Assembly: GCF_900104615.1 (NCBI RefSeq)
Contig: NZ_LT629939.1
Location: 2,543,135-2,575,644, forward strand
Length of the DNA: 32,510 nt
Reading direction: 5' to 3'
Origin: Merdimmobilis hominis
GTDB lineage: Bacteria > Bacillota > Clostridia > Oscillospirales > Ruminococcaceae
In this document: piece by piece, positions 1-9,100 of the stretch
Position numbering within the stretch: position 1 is the stretch's first letter
Layout of the letters: each line of letters begins with the position of its first letter
Made by a program: the position numbers and the translations under genes
The notes under the pieces: model-generated
Databases searched by the model: none
The model's input: only the letters and a program-made list of their open reading frames with translations
Told to the model about the DNA's origin: nothing

Positions 1-2288
1 CGGCGGATGCTCTCATCCTCTCCTCCACCAACCTGTACGCCGATGAATCGCTGCTCAGCGGGGAATCGGAACCGGTGGAAAAACACCCGGCCAAGACCTT
101 GGAGACCGACTTCGGACCCGGCAAACTGGAGGCAGTCTACATGGGTACGGTGATCACCAAAGGCCGGGGTAAGGCCATTGCGGCGGCCACCGGCATGGAG
201 AGTGAAATGGGCAAGATCGCCGGCATGCTGGACGACATCGAGGAGGACCCCACGCCCTTGCAGCTGAAATTGGACCAGCTGGGCAAAATTGTGGCCATCG
301 GCTGCGTGGGCATCTGCGCGGCAGTGTCGGTGGCCGGCATCCTGCGGGGAGAAAACCTCTTTGATATGATTATCACCGGGATCTCCCTGGCGGTGGCCGC
401 GGTGCCGGAGGGTCTGCCCGCCATCGTCACCATCTCGTTGGCCTTGGCAGTGCGGCGGATACTGAAGCGCAACGCCTTGGTGCGCAAGCTCCATGCGGTG
501 GAGACGCTGGGCTGTGCCAATGTGATCTGCTCCGACAAGACCGGCACCCTCACCGAAAACAAAATGACCGTCCGGGAGGTGGTCACCCCCGACCGGCGGT
601 TGACGGTAGCTGGTGAGAACTACGCCGACAGCGCTTTTTTTGAGGACGGCAAGAAGTTTGAGGCCATCTCTCACCAAGGGCTGATGAGCCTTTTGGAAAT
701 TGCCGCCTTCTGCAACAACGCCACCGCCTCCCGGGAGAAGGGGGGCTTCGGCCTGAAGGAGCGGTGGCAGACCACTGGGGAACCCACCGAGGCGGCCATC
801 CAGGTATTGGCGGCCAAGGCAGGGGTTATTCCCCAGGAACTGCGCTGGTTCCGGGAGCGGGAAATCCCCTTTGATTCCGACCGCAAGATGATGACGGTGG
901 TGGGCGGCATGGGCAGCCGGCACCGGGTATTTACCAAAGGTGCGCCGGACATCCTCTTAGGCCGCTGTACCCGCTACCAGGATGAGCGGGGGGTCCACCC
1001 CTTAAACGAGGGGATGCGCTCCCGCATCCTCAAAGAGAACAACCGGATGGCACAAAACGCACTGCGGGTGTTGGGATTTGCTTACCGGGATGCCTCTTCC
1101 ATCCAGGGCAACTTGGAGGAGGACCTGATCTTCGTGGGCTTGGCCGGGATGATCGATCCGCCCCGCCCCGAGGCAAAAGCCGCGGTGGAGAAGTGCCGCC
1201 GGGCCAAAATCCGGCCGGTGATGATCACCGGGGACCACATCCTCACCGCCTGTGCCATCGCCAAGGATTTAGGCATCCTTCGGGAGGGGGATTTGACCCT
1301 CACCGGCAAAGAGCTGGATGAGATGAGCGACGAGGCCCTTGACCGAGTGGTGGCCAAGGTCTCGGTTTTCTCCCGGGTGAACCCTGGCCACAAACTGCGG
1401 ATCGTCCGCGCCCTGAAAAAGCGGGGGGATATTGTGGCCATGACCGGCGATGGGGTCAACGACGCCCCCGCCATCAAGGAGGCCAACATCGGGGTGGCCA
1501 TGGGAGGCGGCACCGATGTCACCAAGGAGGCGTCCTCCATCATCCTGTTGGACAACAACTTCGCCACCCTGGTGGCTGCCATTGAAGAGGGCCGGGTGAT
1601 CTATCAAAACATCCGCAAGTTTATCCGGTACCTTTTGTCCTGCAACATCGGCGAGGTGGTCACCATGTTTGTGGGGATGCTCATGGGCATGCCGGTGGTT
1701 TTGACCCCCATCCAAATCCTGCTGGTCAACCTGGTCACCGACGGCCTGCCCGCCATGGCCTTGGGCATGGACCCGGCACAGGACGACGTGATGGAGCTCT
1801 CCCCCCGCAGCTCGGAGGAATCTATCTTCTCCGGCGGCCTATTGGGCACCATCGTCTTCCGGGGGATGCTCATCGGCCTGACCACCCTCTCTATGTTTGT
1901 GGCCTTTTACCGGCTGTACGGCGGGGTGGAAGCCGCCCGCACCGGCGCCCTGATGACCTTGATTGTCGCCCAGCTTTTCCATGTGTTTGAATGCAAGTCA
2001 GAGACCCACAGCCTGTTCGGCGTCCCCTTTTTCAACAACAAGAAGCTGATCGGCGCGGTGATGGTCTCCGGAGGGATCGCCTTCCTGGCGTCGGAAAACA
2101 CCTGGATGCGGGCCATCTTCCAGACGATCCCTCTGACCCTGAACCAGTGGCTGCTGGTGCTGGGGGCCAGTTTGATCGCCCCGATTCTGTCGGCGCTGCT
2201 CCTCAAGCTGGGCCGGGAAAAGCCCCTGGAAAACCCCGTCCCCATAAAGACGGTGCGGATTCCCCGGTCGGATTCCTTCGGCGGTTAA
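1..2288 (+). CDS. SERCA-type Ca2+-transporting P-type ATPase (5' end outside window)
   Basis: Membrane ATPase of the P2A class, expected to export Ca2+ from the cytoplasm using ATP. The frame is open from base 3, so the true start lies before the window and about 760 residues are visible. The first visible residues belong to the actuator domain and include SGES (57-68), where TGES is usual. A PEGLPA motif marks membrane segment 4. The phosphorylated Asp is in DKTGT, with the Asp codon at 534. TGDGVNDAP is the hinge motif of the P domain. Segment 5 has NIGEVV and segment 6 has VNLVTDGLPA; in SERCA these positions carry the Glu, Asn, Thr and Asp that bind Ca2+, which favours Ca2+ over Mg2+ or Na+/K+. 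The C-terminal membrane half is complete. The stop TAA is followed within 25 bases by a hairpin terminator. A related divalent-cation pump is possible; the P2A class is secure. Confidence 0.93.
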   Translation, partial: ADALILSSTNLYADESLLSGESEPVEKHPAKTLETDFGPGKLEAVYMGTVITKGRGKAIAAATGMESEMGKIAGMLDDIEEDPTPLQLKLDQLGKIVAIGCVGICAAVSVAGILRGENLFDMIITGISLAVAAVPEGLPAIVTISLALAVRRILKRNALVRKLHAVETLGCANVICSDKTGTLTENKMTVREVVTPDRRLTVAGENYADSAFFEDGKKFEAISHQGLMSLLEIAAFCNNATASREKGGFGLKERWQTTGEPTEAAIQVLAAKAGVIPQELRWFREREIPFDSDRKMMTVVGGMGSRHRVFTKGAPDILLGRCTRYQDERGVHPLNEGMRSRILKENNRMAQNALRVLGFAYRDASSIQGNLEEDLIFVGLAGMIDPPRPEAKAAVEKCRRAKIRPVMITGDHILTACAIAKDLGILREGDLTLTGKELDEMSDEALDRVVAKVSVFSRVNPGHKLRIVRALKKRGDIVAMTGDGVNDAPAIKEANIGVAMGGGTDVTKEASSIILLDNNFATLVAAIEEGRVIYQNIRKFIRYLLSCNIGEVVTMFVGMLMGMPVVLTPIQILLVNLVTDGLPAMALGMDPAQDDVMELSPRSSEESIFSGGLLGTIVFRGMLIGLTTLSMFVAFYRLYGGVEAARTGALMTLIVAQLFHVFECKSETHSLFGVPFFNNKKLIGAVMVSGGIAFLASENTWMRAIFQTIPLTLNQWLLVLGASLIAPILSALLLKLGREKPLENPVPIKTVRIPRSDSFGG

Positions 2289-2310
2289 AAACCGGTTCAA
2301 ATCAATCAAA

Positions 2311-2338
2311 AACCCCGGGAAGGCGCTTCCCGGGGTTT
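2311..2338. terminator. Bidirectional intrinsic terminator
   Basis: A perfect 12-bp stem (2311-2322 with 2326-2337) closes a GCG loop. Going rightwards it is followed by TTTGCTGTTTCTT. Going leftwards it is followed by a run of five T. It sits between the convergent ATPase gene and the minus-strand gene ending at 2366, so it can serve both. Confidence 0.85.
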
Positions 2339-2365
2339 GCTGTTTCTTATGATGTGGGAGAGGGA

Positions 2366-3361
2366 TCACTTCCCGGCGGGATCGGTTCCAGATTCTTGCC
2401 GGGCGGGGTATTCCTCCAGGATGGTACGGGCTTGGGCGGTGAGCCCAGGCGAAAGGGAGAAAGGGTATACTTCTGGCTTAGATCTCAATGATTCCTCGAT
2501 CGTTTTATTCCGCAAATCGGTTTCTGAAAGGGACATGGTAGCCTTGTGGTACCCCTCCAATTCAAAATTTAGGTGAACCGAGCGGGTAAAAGCCAAGGGG
2601 AGGGATCCCTCCTCGATTTTCAGATAGTCCCCCAGTTTGGCGGTCAGATGGAGGTTGCAGAAATCCATCTCTAAGACAGAGCCGGGATAGGTCCGGCCGT
2701 TTTCCACTGGGCTTTCCCGGTCCGCGGAGGCATAGGCCTGCCGCAAGAGCGATTCCAGTTCTGGGTGCGCCTGGGAAAGTTCTGAAAGGGGGAGCTCCAA
2801 GGAGTGGGCAAAGGCCCCATCCTTTTGGGCCTCTACCAGGATGGTGCCAACGGCAAAGGGGTCCTCCTCCTGGGGAAGAGGGGCATTCCCCACCACCGGG
2901 GCAAACCGGTAACAGGCATCCTCACCGGCGGGGAGACGGAAGAGGAACCGGGTTTCCCCCTCCACCGAGAGGGGCAGGCCGTCCATCCACCGGCCATCCG
3001 GCGATACCAGCACTGCCAGGCCGGCACCTTCTAGGCTCTCGGGCAAGCCGAAATAATAGACGGTTCCATTCACCGTGCAGGCGGGGGAGACGCCCCGGTT
3101 GCCGGGGTAATCCTGGACCCAGACGCCCAGGCGTTTGACATAGGCCAGCGGGGCGGGACCGTTTTCAGTGGGGAAGAAATACAGCTGGAAGGAATCGTCC
3201 GCGTACACCAACTCCGCCCCGGCGTCTTGTTTGACGGCCGCCCGCTGGGGGGCCAGGGAGACAGGGCGCAGCTCCCCGCCCTGGAAGAGGGCGTATTTCA
3301 GGCAGGCCATGGCGGTGATAACAGAAACAGCAAGGGCAGTGGAGCGGTATTTTTTCAGCAT
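2366..3361 (-). CDS. Unknown exported or membrane-anchored protein, 331 aa
   Basis: I do not recognise the family. The chosen start is the ATG at 3361, preceded by GGAGGAAATCGT; a longer open frame to 3496 would overlap the upstream zinc-ribbon gene and has no ribosome site. The N-terminus (Lys-Lys-Tyr-Arg, then about 18 hydrophobic residues ending near Ala-Met-Ala-Cys) looks like a signal peptide or membrane anchor. The Cys is not in a good lipobox. The rest is soluble, rich in aromatic and acidic residues, with no zinc or nucleotide-binding motif that I can see, and reads like a mainly beta extracytoplasmic domain. It is the last gene of a three-gene unit with the zinc-ribbon and SdpI-like genes, 13 bases after the zinc-ribbon stop. 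Its cellular role is unknown. Confidence 0.75.
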   Translation of the reverse strand: MLKKYRSTALAVSVITAMACLKYALFQGGELRPVSLAPQRAAVKQDAGAELVYADDSFQLYFFPTENGPAPLAYVKRLGVWVQDYPGNRGVSPACTVNGTVYYFGLPESLEGAGLAVLVSPDGRWMDGLPLSVEGETRFLFRLPAGEDACYRFAPVVGNAPLPQEEDPFAVGTILVEAQKDGAFAHSLELPLSELSQAHPELESLLRQAYASADRESPVENGRTYPGSVLEMDFCNLHLTAKLGDYLKIEEGSLPLAFTRSVHLNFELEGYHKATMSLSETDLRNKTIEESLRSKPEVYPFSLSPGLTAQARTILEEYPARQESGTDPAGK

Positions 3362-3374
3362 ACGATTTCCTCCT

Positions 3375-3662
3375 TCACCGGCGGATGGGGGCCAAATCCA
3401 TCCGGGAGATGGTGACCACCCCTTCCGCCTCCGCCTGGGCACCCTTCTCCGGGCCCAGTTCATAGATCGAAGCGCACTGGGGGCAAACTGCCGCATAGTG
3501 GATGTGAAACTTCTTCAGCGGCAGGAAGAACAGGTGGAAGCAATTGTATTGTTTGCTGACGTGGAAGGGGGATTGGCCGCCGCAACCCGGGCAGGAACAG
3601 CCCTTGGCGATGCCGCAGTAATCCACCTTGCCATCGATTCCGGCAAGACCCACAAAAAACAT
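3375..3662 (-). CDS. Small zinc-ribbon protein, 95 aa
   Basis: The protein carries two CxxC knuckles, Cys24/Cys27 and Cys60/Cys63, with further Cys at 16, 22 and 41. Between them is the pattern FHLFFLPLKKFHIHY, followed by a CPQCASIYEL segment. This layout (MFF start, CxxC, an FH-FFxP-KF stretch, CxxC-x-SxYEL) matches a family of short zinc-ribbon proteins common in Clostridia and Bacilli, whose function is not established. The hydrophobic middle could touch the membrane. The start at 3662 has AAGGAGGAAACTGCC before ATG. It lies 59 bases downstream of the SdpI-like gene and 13 bases before the unknown exported gene, so the three are probably one transcript. The C-terminal 25 residues are less conserved-looking. 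Confidence 0.82.
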   Translation of the reverse strand: MFFVGLAGIDGKVDYCGIAKGCSCPGCGGQSPFHVSKQYNCFHLFFLPLKKFHIHYAAVCPQCASIYELGPEKGAQAEAEGVVTISRMDLAPIRR

Positions 3663-3721
3663 GGCAGTTTCCTCCTTGATTCAAAGAAGGCGCAGGGGAG
3701 ATGCCCCGGCGCCGGATTATT

Positions 3722-4099
3722 TTATCTTCGCCGGCCGTCTTCGTCAAAAGTGCGCCGCAGGGCCCATTCGGTGGGGAAGATGGACGCCACCAACATGACG
3801 CACTGCATCAGCGAGAGGATGGCGCCGGTCCTGCCCACGGCGGGGACCCCTTTGTCCAGGGTGGAGAGCATCACCGCCAGGGAAAAGAAGGCCAAGGTGA
3901 TCCCCCAACGCCGCCAGATCCGGCCGCAGTGCCGGTGGGCGAATTTCCAAGTGTCCTCGTTTTTCATTGACCGGGCGGTCCGGTAGCCAAACATGCTGTT
4001 GACCTGCCTGGGGCCGCCTTTGAGAAAATAGTTCCCAAGCCCCACCATGATGAGGGGGAGAAGGAGTTCCATCGAGGTCATAAATACCCAAAAGCCCAT
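3722..4099 (-). CDS. SdpI/YhfL-family integral membrane protein, 125 aa
   Basis: Contains the SdpI-family signature: a membrane segment (residues about 8-26), then Gly-Tyr-Arg-Thr-Ala-Arg-Ser-Met-Lys-Asn-Glu-Asp-Thr-Trp-Lys-Phe-Ala-His, then further hydrophobic segments around 65-80 and 85-105. In Bacillus subtilis, SdpI gives immunity to the SdpC toxin and binds the SdpR repressor, but most family members are short uncharacterised homologues like this one, so immunity should not be assumed. The start has AAGGAGGATATGCG before ATG at 4099. It is the first gene after a good minus-strand promoter (4219-4246) and is followed by the zinc-ribbon and unknown exported genes. I see no toxin precursor or SdpR-like regulator next to it. 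Confidence 0.85.
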   Translation of the reverse strand: MGFWVFMTSMELLLPLIMVGLGNYFLKGGPRQVNSMFGYRTARSMKNEDTWKFAHRHCGRIWRRWGITLAFFSLAVMLSTLDKGVPAVGRTGAILSLMQCVMLVASIFPTEWALRRTFDEDGRRR

Positions 4100-4218
4100 C
4101 GCATATCCTCCTTAGGCATCCCGGCAGGGGGAGCGGTTTTGCCAGCTTGCCGGGAGAACAGGGAACTTGCAGGCGCTGTGGCCGGCAACAGTAAGGCGGT
4201 ACAAACGCCGCTAATTTT

Positions 4219-4246
4219 ATAGTAGAGAAAATACAGAATTTGTCAA
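4219..4246 (-). promoter_or_regulatory. Sigma-A type promoter for the SdpI-like operon
   Basis: On the minus strand, a perfect TTGACA -35 (4246-4241), a 16-base spacer and TACTAT -10 (4224-4219). Transcription would start about 110 bases before the SdpI-like ATG. It is arranged back to back with the plus-strand promoter at 4300-4328. Confidence 0.75.
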
Positions 4247-4299
4247 GGGGAAGGGGAAATCTCTTGCAACAAAATGCGGCAGAATTCCCCACTAAGCTA

Positions 4300-4328
4300 T
4301 TGACCCGATTTCCAAATCAGTGTAAAAT
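4300..4328 (+). promoter_or_regulatory. Sigma-A type promoter for the GHL10/amidase operon
   Basis: TTGACC (4300-4305), a 17-base spacer and TAAAAT (4323-4328). The implied start near 4335 leaves a leader of about 250 bases before the ATG at 4588. Confidence 0.65.
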
Positions 4329-4587
4329 TGATCTAGTTTCCATTGTGCAGTTTGGATAAATTTTAATGGGAAACCCTCCCTTTTGCATCGCAAATTGAAT
4401 GTCCCAGGTCTTTGGGAGCTTTTTTGCGGCATAAAATGGGAAAACCAAGGAGCCTATGCTGCCCCAGCCGCCCTGCGGATGAGGGCTTGGAAGATTGGAT
4501 TTAAACCACCAGCGCCAACCGATGGTCCTGCCGCACCAGGCCCGCCCAGGCGCTGATTTTGGGTGCGGAGAAACGGCGGTTTTGTGG
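4329..4587 (+). other. Long untranslated leader of the GHL10 operon
   Basis: No convincing gene is present here. A weak hairpin (5-bp stem, 4402-4406 with 4413-4417) followed by six T at 4420-4425 could act as an attenuator. The frame of the next gene is open back to a TTG at 4495, but that stretch has no ribosome site and would bury the signal peptide. Confidence 0.4.
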
Positions 4588-6084
4588 ATGGGCAAACGAA
4601 TGATAGCGGCGCTGTTGTCCTGCGCCATACTGGTATCGCTGGCCGGATGCGGCCAAAAACCCAAGGAGCCAGAGATGGTCACCTCCTCCGGGGTGCTGGA
4701 GCTGCGGGAGAATTCCCCCAGCGAAGAGCCCGAGGTCGATTATGAGCCGGAAAGCCCCAGCGCCAATGAGGATCTGCCCTTGTCGCCTTCCTCTTTGGCG
4801 GCGAGCTCCTCCCAGCCAGAGGTGTCCAGTTCCAGCCAGCCGGCAGAGAGTTCCTCCGGACCAGCCTCTTCCGCGCCTTCTGTGGTGGAAAGCTCTTCCA
4901 GCACGGTCAGTTCTCTGGCGGTCTCCTCCAGCGAGCCGGAGAAAGAACCTCCCCAAAATAATTACCAGAGCACGGCGGTCTCCGGGGAGGTGCGGGCCAT
5001 CTGGATCTCTTACTTAGACTTCAACAGCCTGTTAAAGGGGAGGACCCAGGCCCAGTTCACCGCCAACATCCAGGGCGCCTTTGACAACATCAAAGAGATG
5101 GGCCTCAACACCGTTTTTGTCCAGGTGCGCCCTTATGGGGACGCCCTTTATGATTCGGATTATTTCCCCTGGTCTCACACCATCACCGGGACCGAGGGGG
5201 TCAACCCAGGCTACGACCCCCTGGCGATCATGGTTAAGGAGGCCCACGCCCGCGGCCTTTCCATCGAGGCGTGGATCAACCCCTACCGGGTGCGCCACAG
5301 CGGCACCACGGCGGCCCTTTCCAGCGACAACCAGGCCCAGAAATGGCTTAGTGCCGGCAGCGATTCAGTGGTGAAAACCGCGGTGGGCATCTATTACAAC
5401 CCCGGCAGCGAGGAGGCCCGCCAGCTGATCGTGGACGGGGTGAAGGAGATCGTGGCCAACTACAATGTGGACGGCATCCACTTCGACGATTATTTCTACC
5501 CCACCACCGACGCCTCCTTTGACAGCGGCACCTACGCCGCTTACCAGAATTCCGGCGGCACCCTCTCCCTGGCCGACTGGCGGCGGGAGAACGTCAACAT
5601 CCTGGTGCGGCAGACCTACGCGGCGATCAAGTCCATCAACCCTTCGGTCAAATTCGGCATCAGCCCCCAGGGCAATATGAGCAACAACTACAACGTCCAG
5701 TATTCCGATGTGGCCAAGTGGATTTCCACCAGCGGGTATGTGGACTACATCTGCCCCCAGGTGTACTTTGGGTTCCAGAACAGCACCAACCCTTACGACG
5801 CCACCGTACAGAAGTTTAACGGGATGATCACCGCCCCGGGGGTGGATCTGTACGTGGGCCTGGCCCCTTACAAGATCGGCACCGAGGACACTTGGGCCGG
5901 GGAAGGCAAAAACGAATGGATCAACGGGGAAAACATCTTGGCCCGGATGGTGGGCAGCGCCCGGAAGAACGGCCATTACAAAGGGTTTGCTTTGTACCGT
6001 TACGATTCGGTGTTTGCGCCGGCAGCAGGGGTGAAAGCCCAGGTGGAGGCCGAGCTCTCCAACCTAATGGATGTGTTAAACTAA
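4588..6084 (+). CDS. GHL10-type (family 10 glycosylhydrolase-like, DUF187) lipoprotein
   Basis: Surface lipoprotein with a predicted TIM-barrel glycosidase-like domain. The start at 4588 was chosen because it places a classic lipoprotein signal at the N-terminus: basic MGKR, a hydrophobic core and the lipobox LAGC with Cys21 as the lipidated residue. The ribosome site is weak. Residues about 30-130 form a Ser/Pro/Glu-rich linker that can span the cell wall. The GHL10 domain runs from about 135 (VRAIWISYLDF) to the end at 498. Family hallmarks are FVQVRPYGDALY, AWINPYRVR, DGIHFDDYFYP and YVDYICPQVYFGF; the paired Asp in HFDDY are candidate catalytic acids. Characterised relatives are few, and the substrate, probably a wall glycan, is inferred. 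The gene is 25 bases upstream of a second gene with a related but degenerate domain, so the two are likely co-transcribed. Confidence 0.9.
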   Translation: MGKRMIAALLSCAILVSLAGCGQKPKEPEMVTSSGVLELRENSPSEEPEVDYEPESPSANEDLPLSPSSLAASSSQPEVSSSSQPAESSSGPASSAPSVVESSSSTVSSLAVSSSEPEKEPPQNNYQSTAVSGEVRAIWISYLDFNSLLKGRTQAQFTANIQGAFDNIKEMGLNTVFVQVRPYGDALYDSDYFPWSHTITGTEGVNPGYDPLAIMVKEAHARGLSIEAWINPYRVRHSGTTAALSSDNQAQKWLSAGSDSVVKTAVGIYYNPGSEEARQLIVDGVKEIVANYNVDGIHFDDYFYPTTDASFDSGTYAAYQNSGGTLSLADWRRENVNILVRQTYAAIKSINPSVKFGISPQGNMSNNYNVQYSDVAKWISTSGYVDYICPQVYFGFQNSTNPYDATVQKFNGMITAPGVDLYVGLAPYKIGTEDTWAGEGKNEWINGENILARMVGSARKNGHYKGFALYRYDSVFAPAAGVKAQVEAELSNLMDVLN

Positions 6085-6109
6085 GGACGCAGAAAGCAGA
6101 GGGAAAACC

Positions 6110-9100
6110 GTGGCAAATTTCTACAAGGACACAAAAAAAATGCTCAAACTGCTTTTGGGCGTCCTCTTGGCGCTGACGGCGGCCATCGGCTTGTTCGCCG
6201 CCGTCCGCACCGGGGCGCTGTCCCGGTGGGTGGAGGGTTTTTCCAAAAAGCAGGAGAGCTCTTCGTCGGTCACCGCACCATCCCAGGGGGGGAGTTCCTC
6301 CCAGCCGGAGGGGACGGTGATCACCCCGCCGGGGAATGGGGAAGAGACCCCCATCGACCGCACCGAGGGCGGCAGCCCGTCTGAGGAAACCCCCATCTAC
6401 TTCAACCGCCCCTCCGAGATGCGGGCAGTGTACCTCACCGCCGGGGTGGATTTCCTGTCGGACGGAGACCTCTCCGCCGACAAGGTGCAGGGGGACATCG
6501 ACAAAGCGCTGCAAAACGCCAAGGATCTGTCGATGAACTCGGTGATTGTCAACCTCACCACTGGGGGGAAGGCCATCTATTTTGGCACCACAGCCCCCGC
6601 GGTGGAAACGGATTTTGACGTCCTGGATTACCTGCTGAAAAAAGCCAAGGAGATGGGCTTTTACACCTATGTCCGGTATGATGTTTTGACCCTTCCGGGG
6701 GAGAGCGGTTTCGCCCCCGCCCAGGAGGTGGACAACCAGACGGTCAACCTGCTGGAGGATTCCATCAAGCGGCTGGTGACCGGCTACCAGATGGACGGCC
6801 TCTTGCTGGACGACTACTACAACCCCTATGGGGAAGACAGTTACACCCAGTACTTGAAACACGGCGGTGGCATAGGGTATGAGAATTACATGCGCGGCCT
6901 GTCGGAGATGGTGTTCTCTGCGGCATCCCGCACTGTGCGGGAGAATGCACCTCAGGTCCAGGTGGGCATGCTGGCCGAAGCGGTTTGGGAAAACCGGCCC
7001 GCCCAGCCCGATGGCTCCCAGACCAGCGCCAGCTTCACCGCCTTGGGCACCGGCAATGCGGACAACCTCTCCTACGCCCAAAAGGGCCTGGTTGATTTTG
7101 TAGCGGTCAAGGCGTTTGGCGCCACAACCGACCCTGCCGCCCCTTTTGGCACAGTGGTCTCCTGGTGGGCGGAGCAGCTGTCCGACTACGACCTGCCCTT
7201 CTACGTGGTTCACGCAGCAGACAAGGCTGTCACCGACAACCCCGGCTGGGGCCAGTACGACCAGATGGTCAAACAGCTGGTGGCCGCAGACAATGTGGTC
7301 GGCTTTGACGGGAGTATCTACAACTCTCTGGGCCGGATGCTGGAGGATCCGGAGGGGAGCTTCACCAAAGTCAAGGAGTATTACAGCAAGGAGATCAATC
7401 TGAAACATGTGCTGACCGAGCTGGCAGTAACCAAGCCTGCCCAGACCACCTACAGCACCTTTGAGAAGACGGTCACCTTTATGGGTGCCTCCGACCCCAA
7501 CGTGGAGGTCACCATCAATGGGGAGCGGATCTCCACCGATCAAAACGGTTACTTCACTGTCCAGCGGGACTTAGCCCCAGGGGAAAACAAATTTGTCATC
7601 GTCCACAAGGGCCGGACCATCACTTATAACATCACCCGCAAGGTGGTCATCATCAAAGAGGTCAAGCCGGAAGGCACCTTGACGGTGGATGGCAACATGA
7701 AAATCACCATCTCGGCTATCGCCTATGAGGACGCCAATGTCTATGCGGTGGTGGGTGGTCAAACTATCGGGATGAGCAAAGTCCAAACTGAGGACGATTC
7801 CACCGAGAAGGACACCTCCTACGCCCGGTTTGAAGGCACCTATACCGCCCCGGCAGCCACCAATGCGGTGCAGACCATCGGCAACATCGTGGTTTACGGC
7901 GAGTGGCAGGGGGTGCCGACCCAGAGCAAGCAAGGCGCCATGGTCAAGGTCAACAAAAAGACGGTCATTGCCGACGGCAAGCCGGTGCGGGTCACCGCCA
8001 CCCAGGCGGAGACCTTCCCCACCTCGGTCATCGACGACTACTCCGACCCCAGCTATTTCCCCTTGCCCCAGGGAACCATCGACTACACTGTGGGCGATGA
8101 GCTCATCTACAAGGACGGCGACCGCACCTTCTCCTACTACAAGCTGGCTTCCGGTGTGCGGGTGTACACCAAGGATATCACCGCCATCTCCGAGAGCGAA
8201 GGGGTGGGGAACAACAGCATCAACGGCATCACCGTCACCGCCGATGGAAATTACACCAAGGTGATTTTAGCCACCCAGCAGAAGGTCTCCTACCGGGCTA
8301 CCTATACGGGAAGCAGCTTCAACATCGCCTTTAACTACACCACTTCGGTGCCGGGGTCGATGAATTTGAACAAAAACCCCTTGTTCAGCGCGGCCAACTG
8401 GTCGGGCGCCACCTTGCAGCTGCCCCTCAAGCAGAACGGGCGGTTCATCGGCTACAAGGCCTATTATGACGACGACGGCAACCTGGTCTTCCGATTTAAC
8501 AACCCGCCCGGAGGACTCTCCGGGGCGCGGATTGTGGTGGACCCTGGGCATGACACCTCCGACCCCGGGACACTCGGGTTCCTGCCTGCCTACCCAGAGA
8601 GGGTGATCAATGCCGCCATCGGCGAGCTGGTGGCGGATGAGCTCCGGTCCCGCGGCGCGTCGGTTTACCTGATCCAGAGCGCCAGCCAGAAGGTCACCTT
8701 GGCCAACCGGGTGGAGCAGGGCCGCTCCTACAACGCCCATGTGCTGGTGAGCATCCACGGCAACTCCGCCCCCAGCGATGCCAAGGGGAGTGAGGCATAC
8801 TACTTCAACCCCTATTCCAAAAATCTGGCCTCCCAGGCTGCCAACGCGGTGAGCAGCGCCTTGGGCACCACCAACCGGGGCGGCAAGTTTGGGTATTACT
8901 ATGTCACCCGCGACCCCCAGTTTGCCTCTACTTTGATTGAGACCGGTTTCCTCTCCAACGAACGGGAGTACCGCAAGCTGATCGACGAGGAGTACCAAGC
9001 ACAGATCGCCAGCGGCATCGCCGACGCAGTGGATTCCTATCTCCGGTCCATGGGCTCTGGCTCGGGGACCGGCACCCAGACAAACGGCGATGTCTCATCG

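Noticed and set aside
3168-3986. Plus-strand open frame of 272 codons across the minus-strand zinc-ribbon and SdpI-like genes
   Set aside because: The three minus-strand genes have ribosome sites and family motifs; this frame has neither.
5921-7543. Long minus-strand open frame (540 codons) opposite the GHL10/amidase genes
   Set aside because: It lies opposite two genes with clear domains, has low-complexity His/Gly/Val composition typical of antisense of GC-rich genes, and has no recognisable motif.
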